A DNA stretch of 33,721 nt from Oscillospiraceae bacterium (GCA_902767915.1 CACXJE010000014.1:1-33721), one strand, 5' to 3'. Positions 1 through 6,991 are shown, counted from the first letter of the stretch. The notes: a model not told the origin generated them from the letters alone. A program made the numbers and translations.

Positions 1-94
1 ATATCTCCGATATGGAAAATGATTTCAAATCGTCCCGAAGGGACTCCGAAATTCTTTCATGCTTTCATCATTTCATTTTTTCATTCTCCTCGCC

Positions 95-204
95 AAATCG
101 GGGTTTGTGTGGTCGTAGGGGCCGATGCCCACATCGGCCCTCACGCTGATCCGGGGTAGGGCCGATGTGGGCATCGGCCCCTACGAATTGAAATCGACAA
201 ATCC
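95..204. repeat. Left arm of 110-bp inverted repeat with GTAG/CTAC palindrome
   Basis: The core 115-184 starts with GTAG, ends with CTAC and is a perfect 27-bp inverted repeat around a 16-bp centre; each 27-bp arm is itself a hairpin (GGCCGATG facing CATCGGCC). The flanks 95-107 and 185-204 also match the reverse complement of 2067-2176. I count about 6 differences in 110 bases. The word ATCGGGGTTTGGCG found in these flanks occurs again beside a palindrome with a different core at 14893, so flank and core appear to be separable modules. Confidence 0.9.
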
Positions 205-209
205 TGATT

Positions 210-340
210 CTGGTTATCGGGTTTACTCAGCAAATACACCGTAGGGACGAGCAGTGCTCGTCCCTACGGCAGCTTTGAAACGCTTCGGCCTCAGTTGGGT
301 GCCGCATTCAGTTGTCAGGCTGAGCAAAACCGATAACCAG
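210..340. repeat. Inverted repeat enclosing a GTAG palindrome
   Basis: Arms 210-230 and 320-340 pair at 19 of 21 positions. Between them lies a 27-bp palindrome (241-267) with GTAGGGAC / GTCCCTAC ends, related to the element at 27771-27814. It lies just downstream of the minus-strand membrane protein gene but lacks the T-run expected of an intrinsic terminator. Confidence 0.75.
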
Positions 341-348
341 AACGCTGT

Positions 349-1008
349 TTATTCTTTTCGTTTCAGACTCATAATGCCTTTTCTCAAAGCAGCGATGGAC
401 AGCGCAAGCACCGCCAGCATGATCGCCGCGCTTGTGACCGCGGTCAAGGACAGCATTCGGTTGCTCTCGTCCTTCATATTTACCATGATCAACGTGTTTT
501 GCAGCGTCAGAATCGACACCAGCGCGTCTATAAAATTGATCATTCGCAGGAGTCTGACGAGCCTGTTTTCCGATCTCGTTCTTCTTTTCAGGTTGACAGA
601 CGCCATAACGATTTTATAGGTCGTATAGGTCGCCATCGCAATGGCAGGAATCAAAGATAACGCGACCGGTTTCTGCAGCAGGACCAGCAGCGATACCGGC
701 ACCACCAGGCTCACGTTCAGGATGAACAGCATCACAGCCGAGATGACGTAGACCCTTCTCCTCGCCTCTGCCTCCCGCGCGCTGCCTGCGATCCTTTTCT
801 CGGACAGGACGATCAGTCCCCGCAGAGCGGAAAGAATCAGATAATAAACGCAGATCGTCCCGTGCCAGAGAGAGGCATGATACACCCCGAGAAACCCGTT
901 ATACAGCGCGAAAAGCACCGTCACGGCAAGCGAGTTGAAGGATGCTGTGAGCGTTTTGAAATCGAAGTCGTTCTTCCATCGTCCAAGGAACTGTTTTATG
1001 CTGTTCAT
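349..1008 (-). CDS. Polytopic membrane protein of TetR cassette, unknown function
   Basis: I do not recognise the family. The 219-residue product has roughly five to six hydrophobic segments (for example around LAVTVLFALYNGFLG, YVISAVMLFILNVSLVV, LSLIPAIAMATY and the C-terminal AAIMLAVLALSIAAL), so it should sit in the cytoplasmic membrane. I chose the ATG at 1008 because it overlaps the stop codon of the upstream TetR gene in an ATGA junction, which suggests translational coupling; a longer frame reaching 1095 would overlap the regulator by 90 bases. A transporter or an accessory membrane protein controlled by the TetR regulator is the simplest inference, but no catalytic motif or transporter signature is visible. 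Confidence 0.8.
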   Translation of the reverse strand: MNSIKQFLGRWKNDFDFKTLTASFNSLAVTVLFALYNGFLGVYHASLWHGTICVYYLILSALRGLIVLSEKRIAGSAREAEARRRVYVISAVMLFILNVSLVVPVSLLVLLQKPVALSLIPAIAMATYTTYKIVMASVNLKRRTRSENRLVRLLRMINFIDALVSILTLQNTLIMVNMKDESNRMLSLTAVTSAAIMLAVLALSIAALRKGIMSLKRKE

Positions 1009-1577
1009 TTTGCATCCCGTCCGTATGCCAAAGTGTGCCGCATAATCAAATCTACAATCAGATCGATCTCGTCCTGACAGTTGCTTTCGAGCCATTTCCC
1101 GATGATTGCAACCGTGCCCTGCGTATAGAACGCAAACACATATTTCTTCTCCCGCTCGCTGACGCCGAAATACGTCAGCGCCGGTGAGAAAATCGACTGA
1201 TAAAAGCTCTCGAAGGTTTTTTGCGAGTTGAACAGATGGTCCTTTTGGTGTATGACCCGATAGGCGCGCATGTTCTCTTTAATAAATTTAAGATACGGAC
1301 GCAGATATTTTTCGCTTGTCAGGATAACCCTGCTCGGATCCTCGGTCGGGACGGCAGCAAGCGACGCCTTGAATCTGTCGTTGATGAAGGCGACCGTTTC
1401 TTCCAGCAGATCGTTCATCGTCTCATAGTGAAGATAAAACGTCGAGCGATTGACGCCGGCCTTCTGGCAGACCTCCTTCACGGTGATCGCGTCAAAGTCT
1501 TTTTGTTCCAGCAAAAGCAGGAGAGCCTCGTCCATCAACGAGGCTGTGTATTGATATCTGCTTTCCTGCTTGCTCAT
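1005..1577 (-). CDS. TetR/AcrR family transcriptional regulator
   Basis: This 190-residue protein has a typical TetR N-terminal helix-turn-helix at about residues 30-52 (ITVKEVCQKAGVNRSTFYLHY, shortened here to its key part VNRSTFYLHY) followed by a variable all-helical ligand and dimer domain. TetR proteins usually repress their own operon until a small ligand binds. The ATG at 1577 is preferred over an upstream start because AAAGGAG precedes it at good spacing; this site lies between the stop of the preceding small gene (1588) and the regulator. The next gene overlaps by four bases. The ligand cannot be predicted; regulation of the two flanking membrane protein genes is inferred from the gene order. 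Confidence 0.92.
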   Translation of the reverse strand: MSKQESRYQYTASLMDEALLLLLEQKDFDAITVKEVCQKAGVNRSTFYLHYETMNDLLEETVAFINDRFKASLAAVPTEDPSRVILTSEKYLRPYLKFIKENMRAYRVIHQKDHLFNSQKTFESFYQSIFSPALTYFGVSEREKKYVFAFYTQGTVAIIGKWLESNCQDEIDLIVDLIMRHTLAYGRDAK

Positions 1578-1587
1578 AAGCGCTCCT

Positions 1588-1941
1588 TTATTCTGCTGCA
1601 ATCTGGTTTGCGAGGGCGAGAATATCAGCCGAATACTTTTTCTTTGCGTTTTCCAGAAGCTTTTTATAGATCGCGTAGTTGACCGAAACGCCGGCGATCC
1701 CGATCACACCGACAACAATTCCGAGCACCATAAAAAGCGTGCTTCCGTTCCCGATCACCTTCATCGAAAGGCACATGCCCACGCCCAGCAGAAGCGCCAT
1801 GACAACGCCGAAGGTGTAGGCAAAAATCGTTGCCGGACGTTTCGCGCGGTTGTCCAGCTTCTTCAGCGCGACGACCTTTCTCGTCTCTTTGGGGGCGTAT
1901 TCGCTGGCAATCTTTTCCGCATAAGCTTTATCTGTGTTCAT
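1588..1941 (-). CDS. Small two-TM membrane protein, first gene of TetR cassette
   Basis: The 117-residue product has a charged N-terminus (MNTDKAYAEKIASEYAPKE), a KKLD motif, then two hydrophobic segments at about residues 38-60 and 68-90 and a basic C-terminal tail. From memory it resembles a family of short clostridial membrane proteins sometimes labelled dihydropteridine reductase in databases; the name has no visible enzymatic basis here, so I call no function. The ATG at 1941 has AAAGGAGG eight bases upstream; a TTG at 1947 is too close to that site. It is 10 bp upstream of the TetR gene and probably co-transcribed with it. Confidence 0.85.
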   Translation of the reverse strand: MNTDKAYAEKIASEYAPKETRKVVALKKLDNRAKRPATIFAYTFGVVMALLLGVGMCLSMKVIGNGSTLFMVLGIVVGVIGIAGVSVNYAIYKKLLENAKKKYSADILALANQIAAE

Positions 1942-1970
1942 TTTCAAAACCTCCTTTGTTTTGTGCTTCC

Positions 1971-1976
1971 TTTATA
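1971..1976 (-). promoter_or_regulatory. Possible -10 box of the TetR cassette
   Basis: TATAAA reads leftwards at 1976-1971, which would start a transcript about 20-25 bases before the ATG at 1941. No convincing -35 hexamer lies 17 bases away, so the call is weak. A TetR operator would be expected nearby but no clear dyad stands out. Confidence 0.35.
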
Positions 1977-2066
1977 CCATGAGAAGCCGATGAAAGGAAC
2001 AACACAAAGGAGGGAAACTGTCGAGATCCTTGCGGCTGCGGCAGTCCAAATCGGCTCGACAAGCCG

Positions 2067-2176
2067 GGATTTGGCGATTTCAATTCGTAGGGGCCGATGC
2101 CCACATCGGCCCTACCCCGAATCAGCGTGAGGGCCGATGTGGGCATCGGCCCCTACGTCCCGCCAAACCCCGATTT
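2067..2176. repeat. Right arm of 110-bp inverted repeat
   Basis: This is the inverted partner of 95-204. The GTAG...CTAC core is 2087-2156 and differs from the left copy by one base in its 16-bp centre. Flanks 2067-2086 and 2164-2176 match the other arm as well. Together the arms enclose the three-gene TetR cassette. Confidence 0.9.
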
Positions 2177-2287
2177 GCAGGGTTGATTATATCAGATAAT
2201 ACCGTGTCTTTCAATGTAAAAGTCTGATGCGTGTAGACAATTCTTTGCTTGCCGGATGAATACTGAAAACTGAAGGTTGGACTACAG

Positions 2288-2325
2288 CGCAAAAATCCTG
2301 CCACTTTCATGACAGAATTTTTGCG
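2288..2325 (-). terminator. Terminator-like hairpin after tRNA remnant
   Basis: CGCAAAAAT (2288-2296) pairs with ATTTTTGCG (2317-2325). Read on the minus strand it follows directly after a 20-bp copy of the tRNA-Ser 3' end, the same order as the real tRNA and its terminator. The T-rich tract is inside the stem, so activity is uncertain. Confidence 0.45.
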
Positions 2326-2326
2326 T

Positions 2327-2421
2327 TGGCGGAGCGGGTGGGATTCTCCCGCGGGCTCACAAACAGTCCACCGGACTGTTTGTGACGGCTGTCGCCGTCG
2401 CCCTTTTCGAATCCCACCCGC
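2327..2421. repeat. tRNA-Ser 3'-end remnants in inverted orientation
   Basis: Positions 2327-2346 are identical over 20 bases to the 3' end of the tRNA-Ser gene (2476-2495), including the encoded CCA and half of the T arm. Positions 2409-2421 repeat 13 of these bases in the opposite orientation. Between them is a strong palindrome: CACAAACAGTCC (2358-2369) facing GGACTGTTTGTG (2373-2384), followed by a smaller ACGGC/GCCGT hairpin. It may be a broken second tRNA copy or an integration scar. Confidence 0.75.
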
Positions 2422-2435
2422 ATAAATACCATGCC

Positions 2436-2476
2436 AAAAAACCGAAAGAACGCGAAAATGCGTTCTTCCGGTTTTT
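2436..2476 (-). terminator. Rho-independent terminator of tRNA-Ser
   Basis: On the minus strand a 17-bp arm (2476-2460) pairs with 2453-2437 with a single mismatch around a six-base loop, and the 3' arm ends in a run of T. It begins at the CCA end of the tRNA, so it should end the tRNA transcript. Confidence 0.85.
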
Positions 2477-2566
2477 GGCGGAGCGGGTGGGATTCGAACC
2501 CACGGTACCATTGCTGGTACACCTGATTTCGAGTCAGGGCCGTTATAACCACTTCGATACCGCTCC
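2476..2566 (-). tRNA. tRNA-Ser (anticodon CGA)
   Basis: The gene is 91 nt with an encoded CCA (2478-2476). The acceptor stem pairs GGAGCGG (2566-2560) with CCGCTCC (2486-2480), and the discriminator base is G as expected for serine. The anticodon stem-loop has loop CTCGAAA with anticodon CGA at 2531-2529, which reads UCG codons. A long variable arm (GTACC...GGTAC) is present, the hallmark of class II tRNAs, and the T arm is GTGGG-TTCGAAT-CCCAC. No promoter is obvious upstream. A 20-bp copy of its 3' end lies about 150 bp away. Confidence 0.96.
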
Positions 2567-2940
2567 GTATTCGGGGACGAGTTTGTGGCGCAGCAGGTCC
2601 AATGTCGGGCGTCTTTGCGGGCAGACCTTGTGCCCTTCATGGGGATTACCCGGGCGGCGGGAACGGTGAAATCGGGCCGCAGGGGGCGGCAGCGGTGTAA
2701 CCAGCGTAACCAAAACAGGCCTTGGTTACAAAGTCGGTTACGCCGAAATTCCTTGCTATAGCACGATTTCTCGAACGGTTACAGGTTACAAGCTGCCCCA
2801 GGCAGATTTCGTTCCCGACCCCGGTGCCTCGTCGGAGCGGGGTACCCGTGGCGATCGATGATCGCCGCTACCGAGCGGGTCTGTTCCCTGTTCCCTGTTC
2901 CCTGTTGCCCAGGGTGCAGAGATGGCTCTTTTCCGGGGAT
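2567..2940. other. Intergenic region with GGTTAC cluster and CTGTTCC tandem repeat
   Basis: No gene is supported. Six copies of GTAACC/GGTTAC occur within 93 bases (2697, 2706, 2724, 2736, 2777, 2784; the first two inverted relative to the last four). A palindrome GTGGCGATC/GATCGCCGCTAC lies at 2848-2871 and ends in CTAC like the larger elements. A 7-bp unit (CTGTTCC) is repeated in tandem about three and a half times at 2881-2905. The plus-strand frame from 2722 to 3768 is antisense to the kinase gene and is rejected. Confidence 0.6.
2848..2871. repeat. Short palindrome ending in CTAC
   Basis: GTGGCGATC and GATCGCCGCTAC pair around GAT. On the minus strand it starts GTAGCGGCGATC, so it shares the GTAG end with the other elements in the window but has a core not seen elsewhere in it. 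Confidence 0.55.
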
Positions 2941-3642
2941 TTATTCCGGCAGATGACGGCCCATGGTCTCCCAGGCCATCCGGGCCGCGGAGGGGTCCAT
3001 ATTACAGTACAGGGTATAGACCGGCAGGGCGCGGAAGCAGGCGTCCATCAGACCCAGCTGCTTCACAAGCCGGGCTGCGTCCTTGGGACGGTAGGTCTGC
3101 CGCAGCATCATGGGCAGGAGCTCCTCCCGGGCAGCAGGCCGGATCTCATTCTTCTCGCCCCGGTTCAGGATCCCGAAGGCCGTCAGAGGGCGGATGGCGT
3201 TGGTTCCCATCCCCTCCTTGCCGCACCAGGGCGTTCCGCAGGCAACAAACCGGCCCTCCAGCTTCCGGATCACCGGCTTGTCTCCGTTCAGCACCCAGCT
3301 GTCCGGAAAGGCCTTTTGCCAGAGGTTGATATGGGTGGTTTTGCCGGTGCCGCTGGGGGCCGTAAAGACAAAGGCGCCCCCCCGGCGGGCGATCACAGCG
3401 CCGTGGAACACGAAGGCGTCATAGTCCGGCAGCAGCTCCGCGATCTTCCGGTAGGTACAGGTGAACTCCAGGTACTCCTTCCGGCCGGGGCAGAGCCGAT
3501 ACTCCGCCTCCAGCTCCTCATCGGTCACCGAGACCGTAAAATCCGGCCGGGTGCTCTCTGTGCGGAAGGCTTCGAAGCGCCGGCTGTGCATAAACCGATT
3601 TTCAATGCCGATGGTCAGGCCGGCCATTTCGATTGTGATCAT
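2941..3642 (-). CDS. HprK-like P-loop kinase
   Basis: The 233-residue product has a P-loop APSGTGKTTH at about residues 93-102, preceded by FHGAVIARRGGAFVF, a layout typical of proteins related to HPr kinase/phosphorylase and to the nucleotide-binding part of ATP-type PEP carboxykinase. Downstream NGDKPVI (near residue 116) would be the metal/phosphoacceptor region. The N-terminal HPr kinase domain is absent, so it is not bona fide hprK; relatives are often linked to peptide or cell-surface modification. I chose the ATG at 3642, which overlaps the previous stop in an ATGA junction; a start at 3663 is possible but less well placed. It is the last gene of the long minus-strand run. The substrate is unknown. 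Confidence 0.75.
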   Translation of the reverse strand: MITIEMAGLTIGIENRFMHSRRFEAFRTESTRPDFTVSVTDEELEAEYRLCPGRKEYLEFTCTYRKIAELLPDYDAFVFHGAVIARRGGAFVFTAPSGTGKTTHINLWQKAFPDSWVLNGDKPVIRKLEGRFVACGTPWCGKEGMGTNAIRPLTAFGILNRGEKNEIRPAAREELLPMMLRQTYRPKDAARLVKQLGLMDACFRALPVYTLYCNMDPSAARMAWETMGRHLPE

Positions 3643-4202
3643 AGGCCTTGCTTTTCTCCCCATTTTTCATACGGGACCTCCTTCAGAACCACGTTCCGAA
3701 GGAAGTCGAAGAGCGTTTCCTCTCCCCTGTCCTGCAGCAGGGTCAGCAGGAAGCGCATTTTTTTGTAGGTATCCGGATGGAGCTTGTCCCGGGCATGCTC
3801 CCGGTCCATATAGGCCAGAGGATCCCCGTCCCTGTAGTCCTTCCCCCGGTAGACCTTGGAGGCCGCGATCCGGTCCATGACCGACTCCACCAGGTAGCGG
3901 GTGGGCATGGGGACCGGCTGATACTCGTGTTCTCCGGGAGGCACGTCGGTCCAGTATTCATAATGGTGCTTGTTGCGGCCCTTATGGTGCATCCAGGCGG
4001 TGGAATAGCCCAGCGCCTCCCGGGCGCCGGCGTTGGGGCTGCGGGTGCCCTGGTAATACTTGGCGCCCTGCCAGAATTCCGTGGGGGAGTATTTGCTCAG
4101 ATCGTGGCAGAGTCCCTGCCGGATCAGGCCCACCCGGAGACAGTAGCCCATGACCATGTGGCGGTGCCTGGTGATGGTGCGAAAATGCTTGATCGGATGC
4201 AT
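3639..4202 (-). CDS. DUF5662 family protein
   Basis: This 187-residue protein has the HDLSKYSPTEF segment near residue 33 and a histidine-rich WMHHKGRNKHH stretch near residue 70, the hallmarks I associate with the DUF5662 family, which looks like a divergent HD-type metal site. No reaction has been assigned to it to my knowledge. The ATG at 4202 has a GGAG site seven bases upstream. It overlaps the HprK-like kinase gene by four bases, so the two are probably translated together, and it is separated from the glycosyltransferase gene by a GTAG-type palindrome. Confidence 0.75.
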   Translation of the reverse strand: MHPIKHFRTITRHRHMVMGYCLRVGLIRQGLCHDLSKYSPTEFWQGAKYYQGTRSPNAGAREALGYSTAWMHHKGRNKHHYEYWTDVPPGEHEYQPVPMPTRYLVESVMDRIAASKVYRGKDYRDGDPLAYMDREHARDKLHPDTYKKMRFLLTLLQDRGEETLFDFLRNVVLKEVPYEKWGEKQGL

Positions 4203-4258
4203 GGTCAGTCTCCTTTCCCCTTCTGCCTGCGGCTTCGGCGGACCGATGCGGGCTTTGT

Positions 4259-4303
4259 TGGGCCGATGTGGGCATACCCGCAGGGCACGCAGTCGGCCCC
4301 TAC
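4259..4303. repeat. GTAG/CTAC palindrome, 45-bp variant
   Basis: This 45-bp unit matches 10071-10115 at 44 of 45 positions. It is the GGCCGATG-type element with an alternative centre (CCCGCAGGGCACGCAGT). The CTAC end (4300-4303) lies in the glycosyltransferase gene, where on the minus strand GTAG provides the last base of the lysine codon and the TAG stop. Confidence 0.85.
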
Positions 4304-5013
4304 TTGTCGTAATTTTTGATCCGTTTCTTCATTACCCGCAGCTCCTTGAGCATGCGGAAGGTATCCCGGACCACCTTGACCTTGGATTCCCGGTGATTGA
4401 CGATCTTCACGGGCATCTCAATGAAGCTGTAGCCCAGCTTCTGGGCCCAGAGGATGGTCTCAAAGTCAAAGGCGAAGCCCTTGGTCTCCACCCTGGAGAA
4501 GATGTCCCGGATGGCCTTGCCCCGGTAGGCCTTGCAGCCGCACTGGGAGTCGGACAGCTTGAAGCCGCCGGCAATGTTCAGTACCTTGATATAGACGTGG
4601 GAGGCCAGCTTCCGGATGAAGGTATAGCCCTCGTAGCCCTCCGGATGCAGGGTCCGGGAGCCCAGCAGCACGTCCCGGTCCGGATTCTTCGTCATCAGCT
4701 CCTGCGCCTGGGCGATCACGTCGGTGCCGTAGGCCAGGTCTGCGTCGATGAACATGGCCAGCTCGCCTTCGGCGGCCAGCATGCCGGTTTTGACCGCGTT
4801 GCCCTTGCCCTGGTTGGGGGTGTAGCGGATGATCCGGGTCTTGGGCAGGGCCATGGCCTCCACCCGGGCGGCGCAGTCGTCGGTGCTGCCGTCGTCTACA
4901 AAGATCAGCTCATAGTCCTCGAAGTGGGCGACCAGGTAATCCGACAGGGTCCTGGCGCTGGCCTCGATGATGCTGCTCTCGTTGTACATGGGGACAATTA
5001 AGGATAATTTCAT
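4300..5013 (-). CDS. Family 2 glycosyltransferase, polyprenyl-phosphate type
   Basis: A 237-residue GT-A fold enzyme: N-terminal SLIVPMYNE, the nucleotide-binding DDGSTDD (residues 40-46), the metal-binding DAD (90-92), and LSDSQCGCKAYRG in the acceptor region. The arrangement is like dolichyl- or undecaprenyl-phosphate glycosyltransferases, which move a sugar from a nucleotide donor to a lipid phosphate at the inner face of the membrane. There is no C-terminal membrane domain, so it is the short, soluble form. The start at 5013 has only a weak AGAGG site. The stop codon lies in the terminal GTAG of a palindromic element, so the final residues may have been altered by the insertion. It lies in a probable lipid-modification operon. 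Confidence 0.9.
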   Translation of the reverse strand: MKLSLIVPMYNESSIIEASARTLSDYLVAHFEDYELIFVDDGSTDDCAARVEAMALPKTRIIRYTPNQGKGNAVKTGMLAAEGELAMFIDADLAYGTDVIAQAQELMTKNPDRDVLLGSRTLHPEGYEGYTFIRKLASHVYIKVLNIAGGFKLSDSQCGCKAYRGKAIRDIFSRVETKGFAFDFETILWAQKLGYSFIEMPVKIVNHRESKVKVVRDTFRMLKELRVMKKRIKNYDK

Positions 5014-5067
5014 GGTATCACGCCTCTTTGTTGTATTGTTGTAGTACGGCCTTCGCCGAACGGGCGG

Positions 5068-5292
5068 TTAAATCCGCTCCTCCCCCGCAAAGGTGAACCG
5101 GGGCATGATTTTTCCGTCCCGCTCCACGGTTTCGGTAAACATGGCCAGAGGGCGCACCCAGAGGCCCCGCTCGCCGTAAAGAGGGCGGTAGACCACCAGC
5201 TCCTCGCCGGTTTCGGAATGGCGGGCCACCCCGAGAACCTCGTAGTAGTTGCCCTTGAAATGGCGGTACAGACCAAGCTTCAGCTCTGTCAT
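5068..5292 (-). CDS. DUF1653 domain protein
   Basis: The 74-residue protein is almost entirely a DUF1653 domain: YRHFKGNYYEVLGVARHSET, then ELVVYRPLYGERGLWVRP and FTETV. These small beta-rich domains are widespread and have no assigned biochemical function. The ATG overlaps the stop of the E2-like gene (ATGA at 5292-5289), so translation is probably coupled. The glycosyltransferase follows after a 54-base gap. Confidence 0.88.
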   Translation of the reverse strand: MTELKLGLYRHFKGNYYEVLGVARHSETGEELVVYRPLYGERGLWVRPLAMFTETVERDGKIMPRFTFAGEERI

Positions 5293-6239
5293 GCCGGCAC
5301 CGTTTCCTTTTCCCGGTCCAGCATAAAGCGGCGGTCATCCATGGGCAGGTAGTCCACCGGCGCGGAGGCGGGCTGCTCCAGCAGCTCCGGATTGGCCAGC
5401 AGGTACTTGACCAGCTTCATGGTCTTGGAATAGTAATAGCCGTCGGCGATCCGCTCGTCCAGGGTCACGCCGATGTTGATCACCGGCCGGACCGTCACGC
5501 TGCCGTCCGCATGGCACTCGGGGGCCAGATGCTTCTTGCCGATCACCACAAAGCAGGAGCAGGTGCCCCAGTTGCTCAGATGGTGATAGCCGCAGCTCAG
5601 GTCGATGGAGCCCAGGTTGGTCAGGAAGATGGAGGAATAGTTGGGATCGTCCTTGATGAGATCGTAGGGGACCTTGCCCTTCCGGTCCAGGCTGAACAGG
5701 ATCTTCATCACCAGCCGCAGCACCCAGCGGGGAAGCTTCAGCAGCTTTTCCATGAAGTAGGTGGAGTTGTCGGTGGTACCCTCCTTGCGCTGGGTGTGGA
5801 TCTCCTCGCAGAGGCTGTCGTGGAGCTTGTCGATGGTGGAGTCGTCGTCGAACTTGCGGAAGGCCAGACCCTCCTCGGAACGGTCGGAGAACTTCTTCTT
5901 CACCACAAAGGCCACGGACAGGAACTTCCGCTGGTACATCCGGTTGCCGGAGATGAAGCGGTTCATCTTGGGCCGCAGCACAAAGGCCTTCACCACGGCG
6001 GCGCAGATGATATGGAAGTAGGTGTACTTGTCCTCGGTCCGGCCCTGGTTTTTCTTTGCCAGGTAGGCCTCGATGGGCCGCAGGTCGATCTCCTCGTTGA
6101 TGTAAGCCTCGTTGTCGGCCCGGTTCGGGTAGAGATAGGCCACGAACTGATTCATCGCAGGCTCTCTTTTGAGCCAGATGCCGTCCCGCCGGTCGCCGCG
6201 CTTGATTTTCTCTTTCTTCTCTTTCTTTTCTTTCGACAT
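5289..6239 (-). CDS. E2-like (CAT-fold) acyltransferase without the usual catalytic His
   Basis: The 316-residue product starts with a very basic stretch (MSKEKKEKKEKIKRGDRRDG) and then matches the catalytic domain of 2-oxo acid dehydrogenase E2 and chloramphenicol acetyltransferase: a YFHIICAAVVKAF helix, a central FLTNLGSI strand, and the C-terminal VTLDERIADGYYYSK. In true E2 enzymes this last motif is HRxxDG with histidine as catalytic base; here glutamate replaces it (ERIADG, about residues 258-263). There is no lipoyl domain. It may be a divergent acyltransferase working with the AMP ligase, or an inactive carrier-binding protein. I chose ATG 6239; a TTG at 6251 is too near the AAGGG site. 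Part of the operon starting at 8709. Confidence 0.8.
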   Translation of the reverse strand: MSKEKKEKKEKIKRGDRRDGIWLKREPAMNQFVAYLYPNRADNEAYINEEIDLRPIEAYLAKKNQGRTEDKYTYFHIICAAVVKAFVLRPKMNRFISGNRMYQRKFLSVAFVVKKKFSDRSEEGLAFRKFDDDSTIDKLHDSLCEEIHTQRKEGTTDNSTYFMEKLLKLPRWVLRLVMKILFSLDRKGKVPYDLIKDDPNYSSIFLTNLGSIDLSCGYHHLSNWGTCSCFVVIGKKHLAPECHADGSVTVRPVINIGVTLDERIADGYYYSKTMKLVKYLLANPELLEQPASAPVDYLPMDDRRFMLDREKETVPA

Positions 6240-6268
6240 TCGTTGTTTCAAACCCTTCTGTTAATTTT

Positions 6269-6991
6269 TTACAGGAGCAGGGAAATCGCCGTCATGATCC
6301 CGCCCACCAGGGGCAGATGGAGCACGAAAATATAGAGGGAGTTTCTGCCGCACCAGCAGAAGAACCGGATCGGCAGGCTGGTCTCCCAGGGGCCGGGCCA
6401 CAGGCTCCGCTTTGTGGGGTAGAGGATCCGGCCCAGCACGATGCCCAGGCAGAACCAGCCCAGGTGGGGGGCGATGGGGAAATAATCTCCGGAGGAAAAG
6501 CCGGGATACCGAAGACCCAGGGGGAACAGCAGGGGGGTCCTGACCAGCGGGGGCTGCCCCTCCAGCCAATAGCCCACAACCACCAGGGCCAGACCCAGCA
6601 CAGCCAGGGTCCAGTTGGGCAGCTTTTTGAGGATCGGCGCCAGCATCATGGCAAAGCCCAGCAGATGCAGCACGCCGAAGTGGATCACCATATCCTCTCC
6701 CAGCCAGCCCAGCAGCACCCCGATATAGGAGCCCAAGGTCAGGATCATGCCGGCCACGAACACATAGACGCCCCGGCGGAGGCTGTTGGACCCCAGGGTG
6801 CAGGACAGGCCGGAGAGCAGCACGAACAGAGCCCCGCCATACTGCATCACGTACTCGATCACCGGCGGGATCCGGAACAGCCCCAGCATATAGGAGCTGA
6901 AAAACAGCGTGTGGGAAGCAATCACACAGAGGATCAGGAAGCCCCGGATCGCGTCGATCTCCCAGATCCGCTGCTTGCCGGGGGCGCTCAT
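6269..6991 (-). CDS. DUF1624 / HGSNAT-like membrane acetyltransferase
   Basis: A 240-residue polytopic protein with about seven hydrophobic segments. It opens with RIWEIDAIRGFLILCVIASHT, the typical start of the DUF1624 heparan-alpha-glucosaminide N-acetyltransferase-like domain, in which the conserved Arg and His take part in acetyl transfer across the membrane. Family members are thought to carry acetyl or acyl groups from cytoplasmic acyl-CoA to surface glycans or lipids. Its ATG overlaps the stop of the AMP ligase gene (ATGA at 6991-6988), so the two proteins are probably made together. The acceptor substrate is unknown. Confidence 0.85.
   Translation of the reverse strand: MSAPGKQRIWEIDAIRGFLILCVIASHTLFFSSYMLGLFRIPPVIEYVMQYGGALFVLLSGLSCTLGSNSLRRGVYVFVAGMILTLGSYIGVLLGWLGEDMVIHFGVLHLLGFAMMLAPILKKLPNWTLAVLGLALVVVGYWLEGQPPLVRTPLLFPLGLRYPGFSSGDYFPIAPHLGWFCLGIVLGRILYPTKRSLWPGPWETSLPIRFFCWCGRNSLYIFVLHLPLVGGIMTAISLLL

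Larger units (their letters stand above)
1..348. other. Non-coding left edge with nested palindromes
   Basis: No gene is supported here. The first 90 bases are AT-richer than the rest and carry several TTTCAT words and a small GTCCC/GGGAC hairpin near 33-45. Positions 95-204 form one arm of a 110-bp inverted repeat whose partner is 2067-2176. Positions 210-230 and 320-340 form a second inverted repeat (19 of 21 bases pair) whose interior holds the short palindrome 241-267. The open frame at 254-619 on the plus strand begins in a repeat and runs antisense to the membrane protein gene, so it is not called. Confidence 0.7.
1942..2475. other. Repeat-rich intergenic region
   Basis: There is no gene between the small membrane protein and the tRNA. 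It holds the probable cassette promoter (about 1971), the right inverted-repeat arm (2067-2176), a terminator-like hairpin (2288-2325), a partial inverted copy of the tRNA-Ser 3' end (2327-2421) and the tRNA terminator (2436-2476). Open frames crossing it on either strand are encoded by these palindromes and have no ribosome sites. Confidence 0.8.

Noticed and set aside
115-2156. CRISPR array or composite transposon
   Set aside because: The repeats are dispersed palindromes without regular unique spacers, no cas gene is present, and no transposase gene was found in or near the bracketed cassette.
2722-3768. Plus-strand frame of 348 residues across the kinase locus
   Set aside because: It begins in a repeat-rich intergenic region and runs antisense to a P-loop kinase with a clear start and operon context.
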